Positions 15,715 through 23,999 of a DNA stretch of 52,869 nucleotides are shown one piece after another (the stretch's first letter is position 1; each line of letters starts with the position of its first letter). Origin of the DNA: an uncultured Oscillibacter sp. (GTDB taxonomy: Bacteria; Bacillota; Clostridia; Oscillospirales; Oscillospiraceae); assembly GCF_910587525.1 (NCBI RefSeq), contig NZ_CAJULS010000004.1:1-52869 (forward strand). The letters run 5' to 3'. Both the position numbers and the translations under genes were made by a program. The notes below the pieces were generated by a model. It made no database searches. It worked only from the letters and a program-made list of their open reading frames with translations, and was not told the DNA's origin.

Positions 15715-17810
15715 GGCAGATCACCTCGATTCCGGTTGGCCCCGCCTGGGGCCAGGCGGGCGAGATAGGGACAGGCGGTGAGATCCACCTTCCCCTGGGT
15801 TGGGTTCAGGCTGGCCAGCAGGGTGTCCTCCTGGCGGGTGAGGGACAGCAGCCCCCGCTCGCGAAACACCGCCAGGGCCAGGGCGGTGCGGAGAAAGCTC
15901 TCGCTCCCGCCGGCCTCCGACGCCAGAAGGCGCAGATAGGGCAGCCAGGGCGCCTCGATCTTTCCGCGGCGCAGGCGGCGCTCCAGCACCACCCAGCAGG
16001 CGGCAAACTGCTCCCGGGAGGCCCGCAGGCGGCACTTTTCCTGGGCCGTCAGAGCCTTGTCCTCCAGCAGGCGGCCCAGAAGGTCCAGCGCCTCCGTTTC
16101 GTGGCGGCTGGGGGTCAGAGAGGGGCGGATGTCGATGAGCTGCAGCTGTAGGGAGGTGGCTCCACGGAAGGTGTTGGCCTGGAGGTAGAAGGCGGCGTCC
16201 ACCCGGCTGCCCGCCGTCACGCCGCACTCCTCCGCCGTCACGGAGAAGAAAATGGCGTCAAGCCGGCAGGAACCCTTGGAGAGCCGGAATTTCAGATGCT
16301 TGCCCTGACCGACGCTCTGCACAGCGTCCACCGTGGCCCCCAGCAGGGCGAAGACGGGCCGAGGGTTGCCGGCGCCATAGGGTTCCAGCAGGCCCAGATG
16401 CTCCACCTCCTGGAGCGTTACGGCGGCGGGGCTGGTGATAGGGGCGTCCACCTCCAGAGAGGAGATGGGCAGCTCCCCGCCGGAGGCGGAGCGCACATAA
16501 CGGTTCATCCGGGTACGGAAGGCGGCGATGTTCTCCTCGGGGATGGTAAACCCAGCGGCCAGCTCGTGGCCGCCGAAGCCGTCCAACAGGTCCGAGCAGG
16601 ACTCCAGAGCCGCAAAGAGGTTGAATCCGCCGTAAGAGCGGCAGGAGCCCTTGCCCGTGCCCTCCCGCAGGTGGATCATAAAGCTGGGGCAGGAGTACTT
16701 TTCGCTCAGGCGGGAGGCCACAATGCCTACCACCCCCTGGTGCCAGCGGTCACTGGCCAGCACCAGGGCGCTGCGCTCCTCGTCCCGGAGGCGATCGATC
16801 TGCTCCACGGCATCGGCGCAGATGGCCTGCTCCACTGCCTGGCGCTCCCGGTTCAGCTCACACAGGGCCCGGGCCATCTCCTCTGCCCGGGCAGGGTCGG
16901 CGCACTCCAGCAGGTCGGCGGCCAGGTCCGCCGCGCCCATGCGCCCGGCGGCGTTGATCCGGGGGGAGAGGACGAAGCCGATCTGGATGGAGGTGATGGG
17001 CCTGCCCAGCAGGCCCGCCTCTTTCAGCAGGGCGTGGACGCCCACAAAGTCCGTGTGGGGCAGGGCCTCCAGCCCGCAGGAGACGATGGTCCGGTTCTCC
17101 CCCTCCATCCGCATGACATCGGCGATGGTGCCGATGGCGGCCAGGGTGCAGTACCGGGCGAACAGGGCGTCCTCCCGGCTCTCGCCGCCCAGGGCCAGCA
17201 CCAGTTTCAGCGCCACCCCCACACCCGCCAGGTGCTTGAAGGGATAGGGGCAGTCGGGCCGGTGGGGGTCCACCACCGCTACGGCCCAGGGCAGGGTCTC
17301 CTTGCACTCGTGGTGATCGGTCACCACCACGTCCAGACCGATGGAGTTTGCAAAGTCCACCTCGTCGTTGCCGGTAATACCGCAGTCCACGGTGACCATC
17401 AGCGTGGCCCCCTGGTCCCGCAGGCCCTGGATGGCGTCTTTGGACAGCCCGTATCCGTCCTCGATCCGCCGGGGGATATACCGCAGGCACCTGACACCGC
17501 AGTTTTTCAGATAATCCATCAGCAGCACTGTGGAGGTAATGCCGTCCACGTCATAGTCGCCGAAGACGGCGACGGTCTCCCCCTCCGCTATGGCCTGCTG
17601 AATGCGCCCGACGGCCTTGTCCATGTCCTGCATGAGCATAGGGGAGAGAGTCAGCTTCCGCTCCCGATCCAGAAATTCCGCCGCGGACTCGGCGCCATCA
17701 ACGCCCCGGGCGGCCAGCACGGTGGAGAGCAGGTAGGGATACCCCGCCTCCCGCAGGCGCTCTGCTGCCTGCGGATCGGGGGTCCCGATGTTCCATTTTT
17801 TAAATTTCAC
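15711..17810 (-). CDS. recJ: Single-stranded-DNA exonuclease RecJ
   Basis: A 699-residue 5'-3' exonuclease of the DHH family used in recombination and mismatch repair. DYDVDG is at 85-90 (motif I, metal binding), TVDCGI and TDHHECKE follow (DHH motif), and DHHA1 has GFGGHELAAGFTI near 408-420. The C-terminal OB fold completes it. I chose GTG 17810 (MKFKKWNIG); a TTG at 17834 gives eight more residues but lies on top of the ribosome-binding AAAGGAG. Its end overlaps the relA start by 4 nt, so the pair is coupled. Confidence 0.95.
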   Translation of the reverse strand: MKFKKWNIGTPDPQAAERLREAGYPYLLSTVLAARGVDGAESAAEFLDRERKLTLSPMLMQDMDKAVGRIQQAIAEGETVAVFGDYDVDGITSTVLLMDYLKNCGVRCLRYIPRRIEDGYGLSKDAIQGLRDQGATLMVTVDCGITGNDEVDFANSIGLDVVVTDHHECKETLPWAVAVVDPHRPDCPYPFKHLAGVGVALKLVLALGGESREDALFARYCTLAAIGTIADVMRMEGENRTIVSCGLEALPHTDFVGVHALLKEAGLLGRPITSIQIGFVLSPRINAAGRMGAADLAADLLECADPARAEEMARALCELNRERQAVEQAICADAVEQIDRLRDEERSALVLASDRWHQGVVGIVASRLSEKYSCPSFMIHLREGTGKGSCRSYGGFNLFAALESCSDLLDGFGGHELAAGFTIPEENIAAFRTRMNRYVRSASGGELPISSLEVDAPITSPAAVTLQEVEHLGLLEPYGAGNPRPVFALLGATVDAVQSVGQGKHLKFRLSKGSCRLDAIFFSVTAEECGVTAGSRVDAAFYLQANTFRGATSLQLQLIDIRPSLTPSRHETEALDLLGRLLEDKALTAQEKCRLRASREQFAACWVVLERRLRRGKIEAPWLPYLRLLASEAGGSESFLRTALALAVFRERGLLSLTRQEDTLLASLNPTQGKVDLTACPYLARLAPGGANRNRGDLP

Positions 17811-17871
17811 GTGTGTTGCGGGTCTCCTTTCCAAACTGGCGGCGGCGCACCAAACCTATTATAACTTTCTT

Positions 17872-17900
17872 ATTATAACAGGAAAGGCGGGCCAGGTAAA
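17872..17900 (-). promoter_or_regulatory. Sigma-A-type promoter for the recJ block
   Basis: On the minus strand TTTACC (17895-17900) and TATAAT (17872-17877) are separated by 17 nt. A second TATAAT is at 17858-17863. The two would start transcription 40-60 nt before the recJ GTG. It diverges from the rimP promoter about 70 nt away. Confidence 0.65.
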
Positions 17901-17966
17901 GAAAAAATATCACAGAATCCAAGGTTTCCGCCGCTGGAAATCTTCCGCAAATTATAAAAGAAGTGC

Positions 17967-17995
17967 TTGCGTTTTCTCATGGAGTGTGGTATATT
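17967..17995 (+). promoter_or_regulatory. Sigma-A-type promoter of the rimP-nusA operon
   Basis: TTGCGT (17967-17972), a 17-nt spacer, and TATATT (17990-17995). The start site would be near 18002, giving a leader of about 110 nt before rimP and containing a terminator-like hairpin. Confidence 0.75.
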
Positions 17996-18022
17996 GCATA
18001 TGTTAGTAATGTGGTAGTGTGG

Positions 18023-18049
18023 AGAGTGGACCTCAGGTCCGCTCTTTTT
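18023..18049 (+). terminator. Terminator-like hairpin in the rimP-nusA leader
   Basis: A 10-bp stem (18023-18032 / 18036-18045, one G-T wobble) with a 3-nt loop TCA and a following T-run (18045-18049). It lies between the promoter and rimP, the position of a transcription attenuator. In Bacillus the nusA operon is known to be autoregulated by NusA-dependent termination; applying that here is inference. Confidence 0.7.
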
Positions 18050-18110
18050 ATTGGACTTTTTCGCATTCCTAAAAATTTGAAAATCAGCGAGATAATGGAG
18101 GCTATCTTCC

Positions 18111-18572
18111 ATGAAAAAGATCACGGAACTCACCGCCGAGCTGGCCGCCCCCGCCATTGCGGAGAGCGGCTGCACCCTCTGGGATGTGGAGTACGTCAAA
18201 GAGGCCGGCACCTGGTATCTGCGGGTGCTGCTGGATAAGGAGGGCGGCGTGGACATTCTGGACTGCGAGTCTGTGTCCCGGAAGCTCTCGGACCTTTTGG
18301 ACGAGGCGGACCCCATCGAGGGCAGCTACACCCTGGAGGTGGGCTCCGCCGGGGCGGAGCGGGCGCTGAAGCGCCCCGCCGACTTTGCCCGTTTTCTGGG
18401 CAGCCCCGTGCTGGTAAAGCTGTACCGCGCCCGGGAAGGGCGCAAAGAGTTTGCCGGGGTGCTGGCGGGGTACGACGAGGCCTCCGGGGACGTTGCCGTC
18501 ACCGTGGGACAGGAGACGCTGTCTTTTTCCAAAAAGGAGACCGCCCTGGTCCGCCTGCGGGTGGAGTTCTGA
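18111..18572 (+). CDS. rimP: Ribosome maturation factor RimP
   Basis: A 153-residue factor for 30S assembly. The family signature is visible: LAAPAIAESGCTLWDVEYVKE near 10-30, then WYLRVLLDKEGGVDILDCE and SRKLSDLLDE, with SYTLEVGSAGAERALKRPADF near 76-96, followed by a C-terminal SH3-like part. The ATG at 18111 has TGGAGG about 10 nt upstream. It opens the classic rimP-nusA-rnpM-ylxQ-infB-rbfA operon. The gap to nusA is 61 nt with AAAAAGGAG before nusA. Confidence 0.96.
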   Translation: MKKITELTAELAAPAIAESGCTLWDVEYVKEAGTWYLRVLLDKEGGVDILDCESVSRKLSDLLDEADPIEGSYTLEVGSAGAERALKRPADFARFLGSPVLVKLYRAREGRKEFAGVLAGYDEASGDVAVTVGQETLSFSKKETALVRLRVEF

Positions 18573-18633
18573 GTACTGGAACCTCGAATTTTTAATGTTG
18601 AGTATATAGAACGAGAAAAAGGAGAGTCACGCC

Positions 18634-19806
18634 ATGAGAGGCAAGAAGCAGAAAGAACCCGCAGGGATGAATCCTGCGGAGATCTTTGCCGCGTTAGAGC
18701 TGCTGGAAAAGGAGCGGGGTATTCCCCAGACCTTTATGATGGAGAAGATTATCCAGGCCATCACCACCGCCTACAAGCGGGACCACGAGGGGGTGGAGAA
18801 CGTCATCGTGGATGTGGACGAGGAGCACCAGGACCTGAAGATGTTCGTCCAGAAGAACGTGGTGGACGAGGAGGACTATGTGGATCCCCCCAACGAGATG
18901 ACGCTGGAGGAGGCCAAGGCCATCTCCGCCAGGTATGAGATCGGCGACGTGGTGAACATCCCCGTGGACAAGATGGAGTTTGGACGCATTGCCGCCGGAA
19001 ACGGCAAGCAGGTCATCATCCAGGGCCTGCGGGAGGCCGAGCGGGGCATGGTGTACGACGAGTTCAACTCCAAGCAGCATGAGATCCTCACCGGCGTGGT
19101 CACCCGTGTGGACCCCCGGAATGGAAACGTCTCCCTGCGCATCGGCACCGGCACCGAGTCTACGGAGGCCCTGCTGATGAGCGGCGAGCAGGTCCCTGGC
19201 GAGGAGATGGCCGAGGGGATGCACGTCAAGGTGTATGTGGTGGATGTCCGCCGTTCCACCCGCGGGCCCCAGGTGCTGATCTCCCGCACCCATCCGGGCC
19301 TTGTGAAGCGCCTCTTTGAGCTGGAGGTCCCCGAGATCTTCGACGGCACCGTGGAGGTGAAGTCCATTGCCCGGGAGGCCGGCAGCCGCACCAAGATGGC
19401 GGTGTGGTCCAACGAGGAGAACGTGGACCCCATCGGCGCCTGCGTGGGCCCCAGGGGCCAGCGGGTGGCCGCCATTGTCGACGAGCTCCGGGGAGAGAAA
19501 ATCGACATCATCAAGTACAGCGAGGACCCCGCCGCGTTCATCGCCGCCGCCCTGGCCCCCGCCGACGTGGTGGAGGTGCGCATGGCGGAAGAGGGGGTCA
19601 AGGCCTGCCGCTGCGTGGTGCCCGACGACCAGCTGTCCCTGGCCATCGGCAAGGAGGGCCAGAACGCCCGCCTGGCCGCCCGCCTGACGGGGTATAAGAT
19701 CGACATCAAGCCGGAGAGCTATCAGGAGCCCGAGGAGGAAGAGGAGCCCGCAGAGGCTGAGGAGGCCCCGGAGAGCGTGGAAAATGCGGACTCAGCTGAA
19801 GAATAA
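18634..19806 (+). CDS. nusA: Transcription termination/antitermination protein NusA
   Basis: A 390-residue NusA with an N-terminal RNA polymerase-binding domain, an S1 domain (ILTGVVTRVDPRNGNVSLRI near 149-168) and two KH domains; VDPIGACVGPRGQRVAAIVD near 265-284 is the KH1 GxxG loop and LSLAIGKEGQNARLAARLTG near 337-356 is KH2. There is no C-terminal acidic repeat of the E. coli type but a low-complexity acidic tail (EEEEEPAEAEEAPESVENAD). Family length (350-390 in Firmicutes) fits. ATG 18634 has AAAGGAG. It may autoregulate the operon. Confidence 0.97.
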   Translation: MRGKKQKEPAGMNPAEIFAALELLEKERGIPQTFMMEKIIQAITTAYKRDHEGVENVIVDVDEEHQDLKMFVQKNVVDEEDYVDPPNEMTLEEAKAISARYEIGDVVNIPVDKMEFGRIAAGNGKQVIIQGLREAERGMVYDEFNSKQHEILTGVVTRVDPRNGNVSLRIGTGTESTEALLMSGEQVPGEEMAEGMHVKVYVVDVRRSTRGPQVLISRTHPGLVKRLFELEVPEIFDGTVEVKSIAREAGSRTKMAVWSNEENVDPIGACVGPRGQRVAAIVDELRGEKIDIIKYSEDPAAFIAAALAPADVVEVRMAEEGVKACRCVVPDDQLSLAIGKEGQNARLAARLTGYKIDIKPESYQEPEEEEEPAEAEEAPESVENADSAEE

Positions 19807-19835
19807 ATTCTCCGCTGGCCGCTGAGGCCATGGGG

Positions 19836-19856
19836 GGCCCGCACCCCGTGCGGGCC
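19836..19856 (+). other. Hairpin between nusA and rnpM
   Basis: A 9-bp perfect stem (19836-19844 / 19848-19856) with a CCC loop but no T-run. In operons such stems often mark RNA processing or stability; nothing else is present in this 105-nt gap. Confidence 0.5.
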
Positions 19857-19911
19857 ATTCCCCCGGACCTGCAGACCAGCCGGGACCTTACCATTGATTG
19901 GAGGCAGCCCT

Positions 19912-20190
19912 ATGTCAAAAGTGAAAAAAATTCCCCAGCGGCAGTGCGTGGGCTGCCGGGAGATGAAGGATAAAAAGTCCCTGCTCCGGGTGGTGAGGTC
20001 TCCGGAGGGCCAGGTGAGCCTGGACTTCGGCGGAAAGAAGCCGGGGCGGGGTGCCTATGTGTGCCCGTGTCTCGCCTGCCTCCGGCGGGCCCGGAAATCC
20101 CGGGCGCTGGAGCGGGCCTTTGAGACAGCCATTCCACCGGAGGTCTACGACTCCATGGAGGCGGAACTGCGAGGTGCGGATGGACAATAA
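19912..20190 (+). CDS. rnpM: RNase P modulator RnpM (YlxR)
   Basis: A 92-residue YlxR-family protein that binds the RNA of RNase P in Bacillus. The signature is PQRQCVGCREMKDKKSLLRVV (given here from residue 7), with two cysteines, and GAYVCPCLACLRRARKSRALERAF later. A six-codon-longer frame exists from 19894, but ATG 19912 has GGAGG upstream and gives the family start MSKVKKIPQ. Its end overlaps ylxQ by 11 nt. It sits between nusA and ylxQ, as in Bacillus. Confidence 0.95.
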   Translation: MSKVKKIPQRQCVGCREMKDKKSLLRVVRSPEGQVSLDFGGKKPGRGAYVCPCLACLRRARKSRALERAFETAIPPEVYDSMEAELRGADGQ

Positions 20191-20797
20191 GAGGATACTC
20201 TCCCTGCTGGGACTGGCCCTCCGGGGCGGCAACCTGGCAGTGGGAGAGGAGCCGGTGGAGGCCGCCGCCCGGGCCAGGGACGCCCGGGTCCTGCTGCTGG
20301 CCGCCAACGCAGCGGCGGGCACCCGCCGCAGGGCGGAACACTTTGCCCAGGCGGGCCAGTGCCTATGGCTCTGTGTACCATTTACAAAAGAGGAGCTGGG
20401 CACGGCTCTTGGCCGCGCCTCCGTGGCTCTGACCGCAGTGACGGACACCGGCCTTGCCAATGCCGTCGTCCACCGTCTGGCGGAGGGCGACCCCGCCCGG
20501 TACAGTGAGGCTGCCGCCCGGCTGGAGGTCAAGGCCCGGCGGGCGGAGGAGAGAAGGGCGGAGCGTGTGACCCATGAGAAGAATGCCCGCCAGGGGAAGC
20601 GAAAGCCCGGAAAGATACCAGAGAGCCCCCCAAAAAGGACCGTCTCCGCGGAAAGGCGGGCGGCTCCGTCCCAGGGAACCGGCTCCCGTCCTGCCGCCAG
20701 GCGCGGCCGTCCCAGACCGGGGGCAAGGGCAAAGCCCTATGCCCACAGCCACCCTGTAAAAAAGGGCAAGGGCTCCTTCCGCAAGCGGGAGGATTGA
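20180..20797 (+). CDS. ylxQ: L7Ae-type ribosomal protein YlxQ with a long basic tail
   Basis: A 205-residue protein. The first ~100 residues are an L7Ae/L30e RNA-binding fold (MDNKRILSLLGLALRGGNLA, then VLLLAANAAAGTRRRAEHFA, and TDTGLANAVV). YlxQ of Bacillus stops near 100. Here about 100 more residues follow, very rich in Lys, Arg and Pro (ERRAERVTHEKNARQGKRK, ... KKGKGSFRKRED), most likely disordered and RNA-binding. The ATG at 20180 overlaps rnpM. The family binds kink-turns in RNA; the tail's role is unknown. No frameshift is visible. Confidence 0.88.
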   Translation: MDNKRILSLLGLALRGGNLAVGEEPVEAAARARDARVLLLAANAAAGTRRRAEHFAQAGQCLWLCVPFTKEELGTALGRASVALTAVTDTGLANAVVHRLAEGDPARYSEAAARLEVKARRAEERRAERVTHEKNARQGKRKPGKIPESPPKRTVSAERRAAPSQGTGSRPAARRGRPRPGARAKPYAHSHPVKKGKGSFRKRED

Positions 20798-20800
20798 GAA

Positions 20801-20826
20801 GCTGTATTCACAGGCGTTGAACGCCG
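20801..20826 (+). repeat. Dispersed repeat, copy A (after ylxQ stop)
   Basis: Three nt after the ylxQ stop: GCTGTATTCACAGGCGTTGA then ACGCCG. The last part can form a small stem GGCGT-TGA-ACGCC. See copy B at 8224-8248 and the relative at 51565-51605. The rest of the 216-nt ylxQ-infB gap holds nothing else I recognise. Confidence 0.5.
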
Positions 20827-21013
20827 TCCGGACGGGTTTTTGGCATTGTTCTTCATCAAATTTTCTTGAAAGATATTCAGTATTCCCGCAAAAATTTGTT
20901 TCGACCGGCGCGGAAACCCCTCACACATCCAGCATTCCTTACCTATGAGTACAGTTTCTGAGTTTCATTAAAATTTCCCAGCCCCCGGGTTGGAGCATAA
21001 CGAGGTGTTTTGA

Positions 21014-23512
21014 TTGGGTATTGAAAAATACAGGGTCCATGAGGTGGCGAAAGACTTTGGCCTTCCCACCAAGACCATTACCGAAATCCTGACAAAGTAT
21101 GTGGCCGCGCCAAAAAACCACATGCAGGTCCTGACGGATCACGAACTGTCCGTGATCTTTGACTACCTGACCCAAAAAAATCCGGTCTCCAGCATCCAGG
21201 ATATCTTTGCCGATGTTCAGAAAAAAAGGGAGGAGAAATCTGCTGAGAAACCGGCCCAGCAGCCAGCTTCTGGCCAGCAGCCAGCTGACCGTCAGCAGGG
21301 CAAGGGACAGGCGGCCTCCGGCAGGCCCGGCCAGCCGGGACAGCGGCCCCAGGGCGGCGGTCAAAAGCCGGCTTCCGGCCAGCAGCCGAAGGCCGGGGGA
21401 CAAAAGCCCGGTCAGCAGTCCGCCGCATCCGGTCAGAAACCGGCCGGCGGCCAGCAGCCCGCTTCGGGTCAGCAGGCCGCTTCAGGGCAGCAGCCAGCTT
21501 CCGGTCAGCGGCCCGCCAGCCGCGTGCCCCAGAAGAAGATCGTGGATACCCGCAAGGGCGGCGACGTGAACCTGGCCAAGTACGACGAGCGCCTGGAGAC
21601 CCTGGGCGGCCAGCGGGGCGAGCGGATGCAGCAGCAGCGGGGCGGCAAGGAGAAATTCCGCAACAACGGCCAGCGCCGGGGCGGTATGACCTTCTCCAAC
21701 AAGCGCCGCCAGGACGAGGCGGAGAAGATGCGCCGTCTCCAGCTGGAGATTGCCAAAAAGGCCCCCCTAAAGGTCCAGATTCCCGATGAGATCAGCGTGG
21801 GCGAACTGGCCTCCCGCATGAAGAAGACCGGCGCGGAGGTGGTCAAGGTGCTGATGAAAAACGGCATCATGGCCTCTCTGCCCCAGATGATCGATTTCGA
21901 CACCGCCTCCTTCGTGGCGGAGGAGATGGGCTGCAAGGTGGAAAAAGAGGTGGTCGTCACTATTGAGGAAAAGCTCATTGACGCCACTGAGGACCGTCCC
22001 GAGGACCTGGTGCCCCGGGCCCCCGTGGTGGTGGTCATGGGCCACGTGGACCACGGCAAGACCTCCCTGCTGGACACCATCCGCAATACCTCCGTTGCCG
22101 CCGGAGAGGCCGGCGGCATCACCCAGCACATCGGTGCCTATCAGGTGCAGGTGAACGGCAAGCCCGTCACCTTCCTGGACACGCCGGGCCATGAGGCGTT
22201 TACCTCCATGCGCGCCCGGGGCGCCATGATTACGGATATTGCCATTTTGATGGTGGCGGCGGACGACGGCATCATGCCCCAGACCATCGAGTCCATCAAC
22301 CACGCCAAGGCCGCCGATATCCCTATTATCGTGGCAGTGAACAAGATTGATAAAGAAAATGCCAATCCCGACCGCGTTATGCAGCAGCTGACCGAGCACG
22401 GCCTGGTGCCCGAGGACTGGGGCGGCGAGACCATCTGCTGCAAGGTCTCCGCCAAGAAGAATATCGGCATTGAGAACCTGCTGGAGAATCTGGTGCTTCT
22501 GGCGGAGATCCAGGAGCTGAAGGCCAACCCCAACCGGGCGGGCCAGGGCACGGTCATCGAGGCCCGCCTGGACAAGGGCCGTGGTCCTGTAGCCACCCTC
22601 CTGGTGCAGAACGGCACTTTGAAGCAGGGCGATATCATTATTGCCGGCACCGCTGTGGGCCGTGTCCGCACCATGCTGGACTATAAGGGCAACCGCCTGA
22701 CAGAGGCCGGTCCCTCCGTCCCCGTGGAGATTGCGGGCCTCAGCGAGGCCCCCACCGCAGGCAGTCCCTTCTTTGCCGTGGCCGATGAGCGCATGGCCCG
22801 GACGCTGGTGGAGCAGCGCAAGGCCGAGGAGAAGGCCAAGGCGCTGGCCCCGGTTCAGAAAGTCTCCCTGGAGAACCTCTTTGACCAGATCCAGGCGGGC
22901 GAGCGCAAGGAACTGGCCCTCATCGTCAAGGCCGACGTTCAGGGCAGTGTGGAGGCCGTGAAGGCCTCCTTGGAGAAGCTCTCCAACGACGAGGTCAACG
23001 TCCGGGTAATCCACGGCGGCGTGGGCGCGGTCAGCGAGTCTGACGTAATGCTGGCCTCCTCCTCCAACGCCATCATCGTGGGCTTCAATGTCCGCCCCGA
23101 CGCGGCTGCCCGGGACAGCGCCGCCCGGGCCAACGTGGATATGCGGATGTACCGGGTTATTTACGACTGCATTGACGAGATCACCGCCGCCATGAAAGGT
23201 ATGCTGGCGCCCAAGTTCCGGGAGGTGGTCCTGGGCCACGCGGAGATCCGGCAGACCTACAAGGTCTCCAGCGTGGGCACCGTGGCGGGCTGCTATGTGC
23301 AGGACGGCAAGATCGTCCGGTCCTGCTCCGTCCGCGTGGTGCGGGACGGCATTGTCATCCACGAGGGCCAGCTGGCCTCCCTCCAGCGGTTTAAAGATGC
23401 CGCCAAGGAGGTTGCCAGCGGGTATGAGTGCGGTATGACCATTGAGAAGTTCAATGACATCAAAGAAGGGGATATTATCGAAGGGTATACCATGGAGGAG
23501 ATTCCCCAATAA
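21014..23512 (+). CDS. infB: Translation initiation factor IF-2
   Basis: An 832-residue GTPase that places initiator tRNA on the 30S subunit. An N-terminal IF2_N helix (KYRVHEVAKDFG), then about 100 residues of low-complexity repeats (many QPASGQ units, about residues 76-172), another helical segment, then the G domain: GHVDHGKTSLLD at about 343-354, DTPGHEAF, and NKID. Domains III and IV follow with the end GDIIEGYTMEEIPQ. The start is TTG at 21014, with GAGGTG at suitable spacing; no ATG would fit. The repeat zone makes it longer than Bacillus IF-2 (716). Confidence 0.97.
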   Translation: MGIEKYRVHEVAKDFGLPTKTITEILTKYVAAPKNHMQVLTDHELSVIFDYLTQKNPVSSIQDIFADVQKKREEKSAEKPAQQPASGQQPADRQQGKGQAASGRPGQPGQRPQGGGQKPASGQQPKAGGQKPGQQSAASGQKPAGGQQPASGQQAASGQQPASGQRPASRVPQKKIVDTRKGGDVNLAKYDERLETLGGQRGERMQQQRGGKEKFRNNGQRRGGMTFSNKRRQDEAEKMRRLQLEIAKKAPLKVQIPDEISVGELASRMKKTGAEVVKVLMKNGIMASLPQMIDFDTASFVAEEMGCKVEKEVVVTIEEKLIDATEDRPEDLVPRAPVVVVMGHVDHGKTSLLDTIRNTSVAAGEAGGITQHIGAYQVQVNGKPVTFLDTPGHEAFTSMRARGAMITDIAILMVAADDGIMPQTIESINHAKAADIPIIVAVNKIDKENANPDRVMQQLTEHGLVPEDWGGETICCKVSAKKNIGIENLLENLVLLAEIQELKANPNRAGQGTVIEARLDKGRGPVATLLVQNGTLKQGDIIIAGTAVGRVRTMLDYKGNRLTEAGPSVPVEIAGLSEAPTAGSPFFAVADERMARTLVEQRKAEEKAKALAPVQKVSLENLFDQIQAGERKELALIVKADVQGSVEAVKASLEKLSNDEVNVRVIHGGVGAVSESDVMLASSSNAIIVGFNVRPDAAARDSAARANVDMRMYRVIYDCIDEITAAMKGMLAPKFREVVLGHAEIRQTYKVSSVGTVAGCYVQDGKIVRSCSVRVVRDGIVIHEGQLASLQRFKDAAKEVASGYECGMTIEKFNDIKEGDIIEGYTMEEIPQ

Positions 23513-23523
23513 GTGCGCATAAT

Positions 23524-23554
23524 AGGGGCGGCGGCTGTGCCGCCGTCCCTTTTT
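23524..23554 (+). terminator. Hairpin with T-tract between infB and rbfA
   Basis: An 11-bp stem (23524-23534 / 23540-23550, one G-T pair) followed by T23550-T23554. It is inside the operon; either it is partly read through or it makes rbfA level lower. A second stem, GGTCCCC/GGGGACC, is at about 23579-23600. Confidence 0.7.
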
Positions 23555-23615
23555 ACACGGTCTGTACGGGGGGAAGAGGGTCCCCTGCCAAGGGGGACCA
23601 AAAGGAGGTATTTTT

Positions 23616-23996
23616 ATGTCAAGCAACCGAATTGGCCGCATCAACGAGGAGATCCAGCGGGAACTCAGTGAGCAGTTCCGCCGCCTGAAAGACCCCCGCG
23701 TCTCCCAGGTGGGCATGGTCTCCGTCACCCGTGTGGATACCACCGGCGACTTGCGCTATGCCCGCGTCTATGTCAGCGTTTTGGACAAGTCCCAGGAGAA
23801 GGATGTTCTCAAGGGCCTGAAGTCCGCCTCCGGCTTCCTCCGCCGGGAGCTGGGCCGCGCCCTCCAGCTGCGCTATACGCCGGAGCTCCAGTTTATCGGC
23901 GACGACTCCATCGCCCACGGCGCCCATATCCTGGAGGTCCTGCGCCAGGTGGAGCGGACAGACGAGGCCCGGGGCGGGCCGGAGGCGGAGGAGTGA
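23616..23996 (+). CDS. rbfA: Ribosome-binding factor A
   Basis: A 126-residue 30S-assembly factor with the KH-like RbfA fold. The opening RIGRINEEIQRELSEQ, the segment KDPRVSQVGMVSVTRVDTTG and SGFLRRELGRALQLRYTPEL are the family's conserved blocks. It ends with an acidic tail. ATG 23616 follows AAAAGGAGG at good spacing. It binds near the decoding centre of immature 30S subunits. It lies 3 nt before nrnA. Confidence 0.97.
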   Translation: MSSNRIGRINEEIQRELSEQFRRLKDPRVSQVGMVSVTRVDTTGDLRYARVYVSVLDKSQEKDVLKGLKSASGFLRRELGRALQLRYTPELQFIGDDSIAHGAHILEVLRQVERTDEARGGPEAEE

Positions 23997-23999
23997 ACC

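Noticed and set aside
14221..15768. 515-codon plus-strand frame across relA
   Set aside because: relA is complete on the minus strand; the frame reflects codon-position GC bias only.
16296..17864. 522-codon plus-strand frame across recJ
   Set aside because: Opposite to a full recJ; no ribosome-binding site or domain.
21240..21540. Repeats in infB as a possible CRISPR or tandem-repeat array
   Set aside because: The units are in frame, code for QPASGQ-type peptide and differ in length; no spacer structure.
21767..23743. 658-codon open frame on the minus strand across infB
   Set aside because: IF-2 is certain on the plus strand; the antisense frame has no known domain or start signal.
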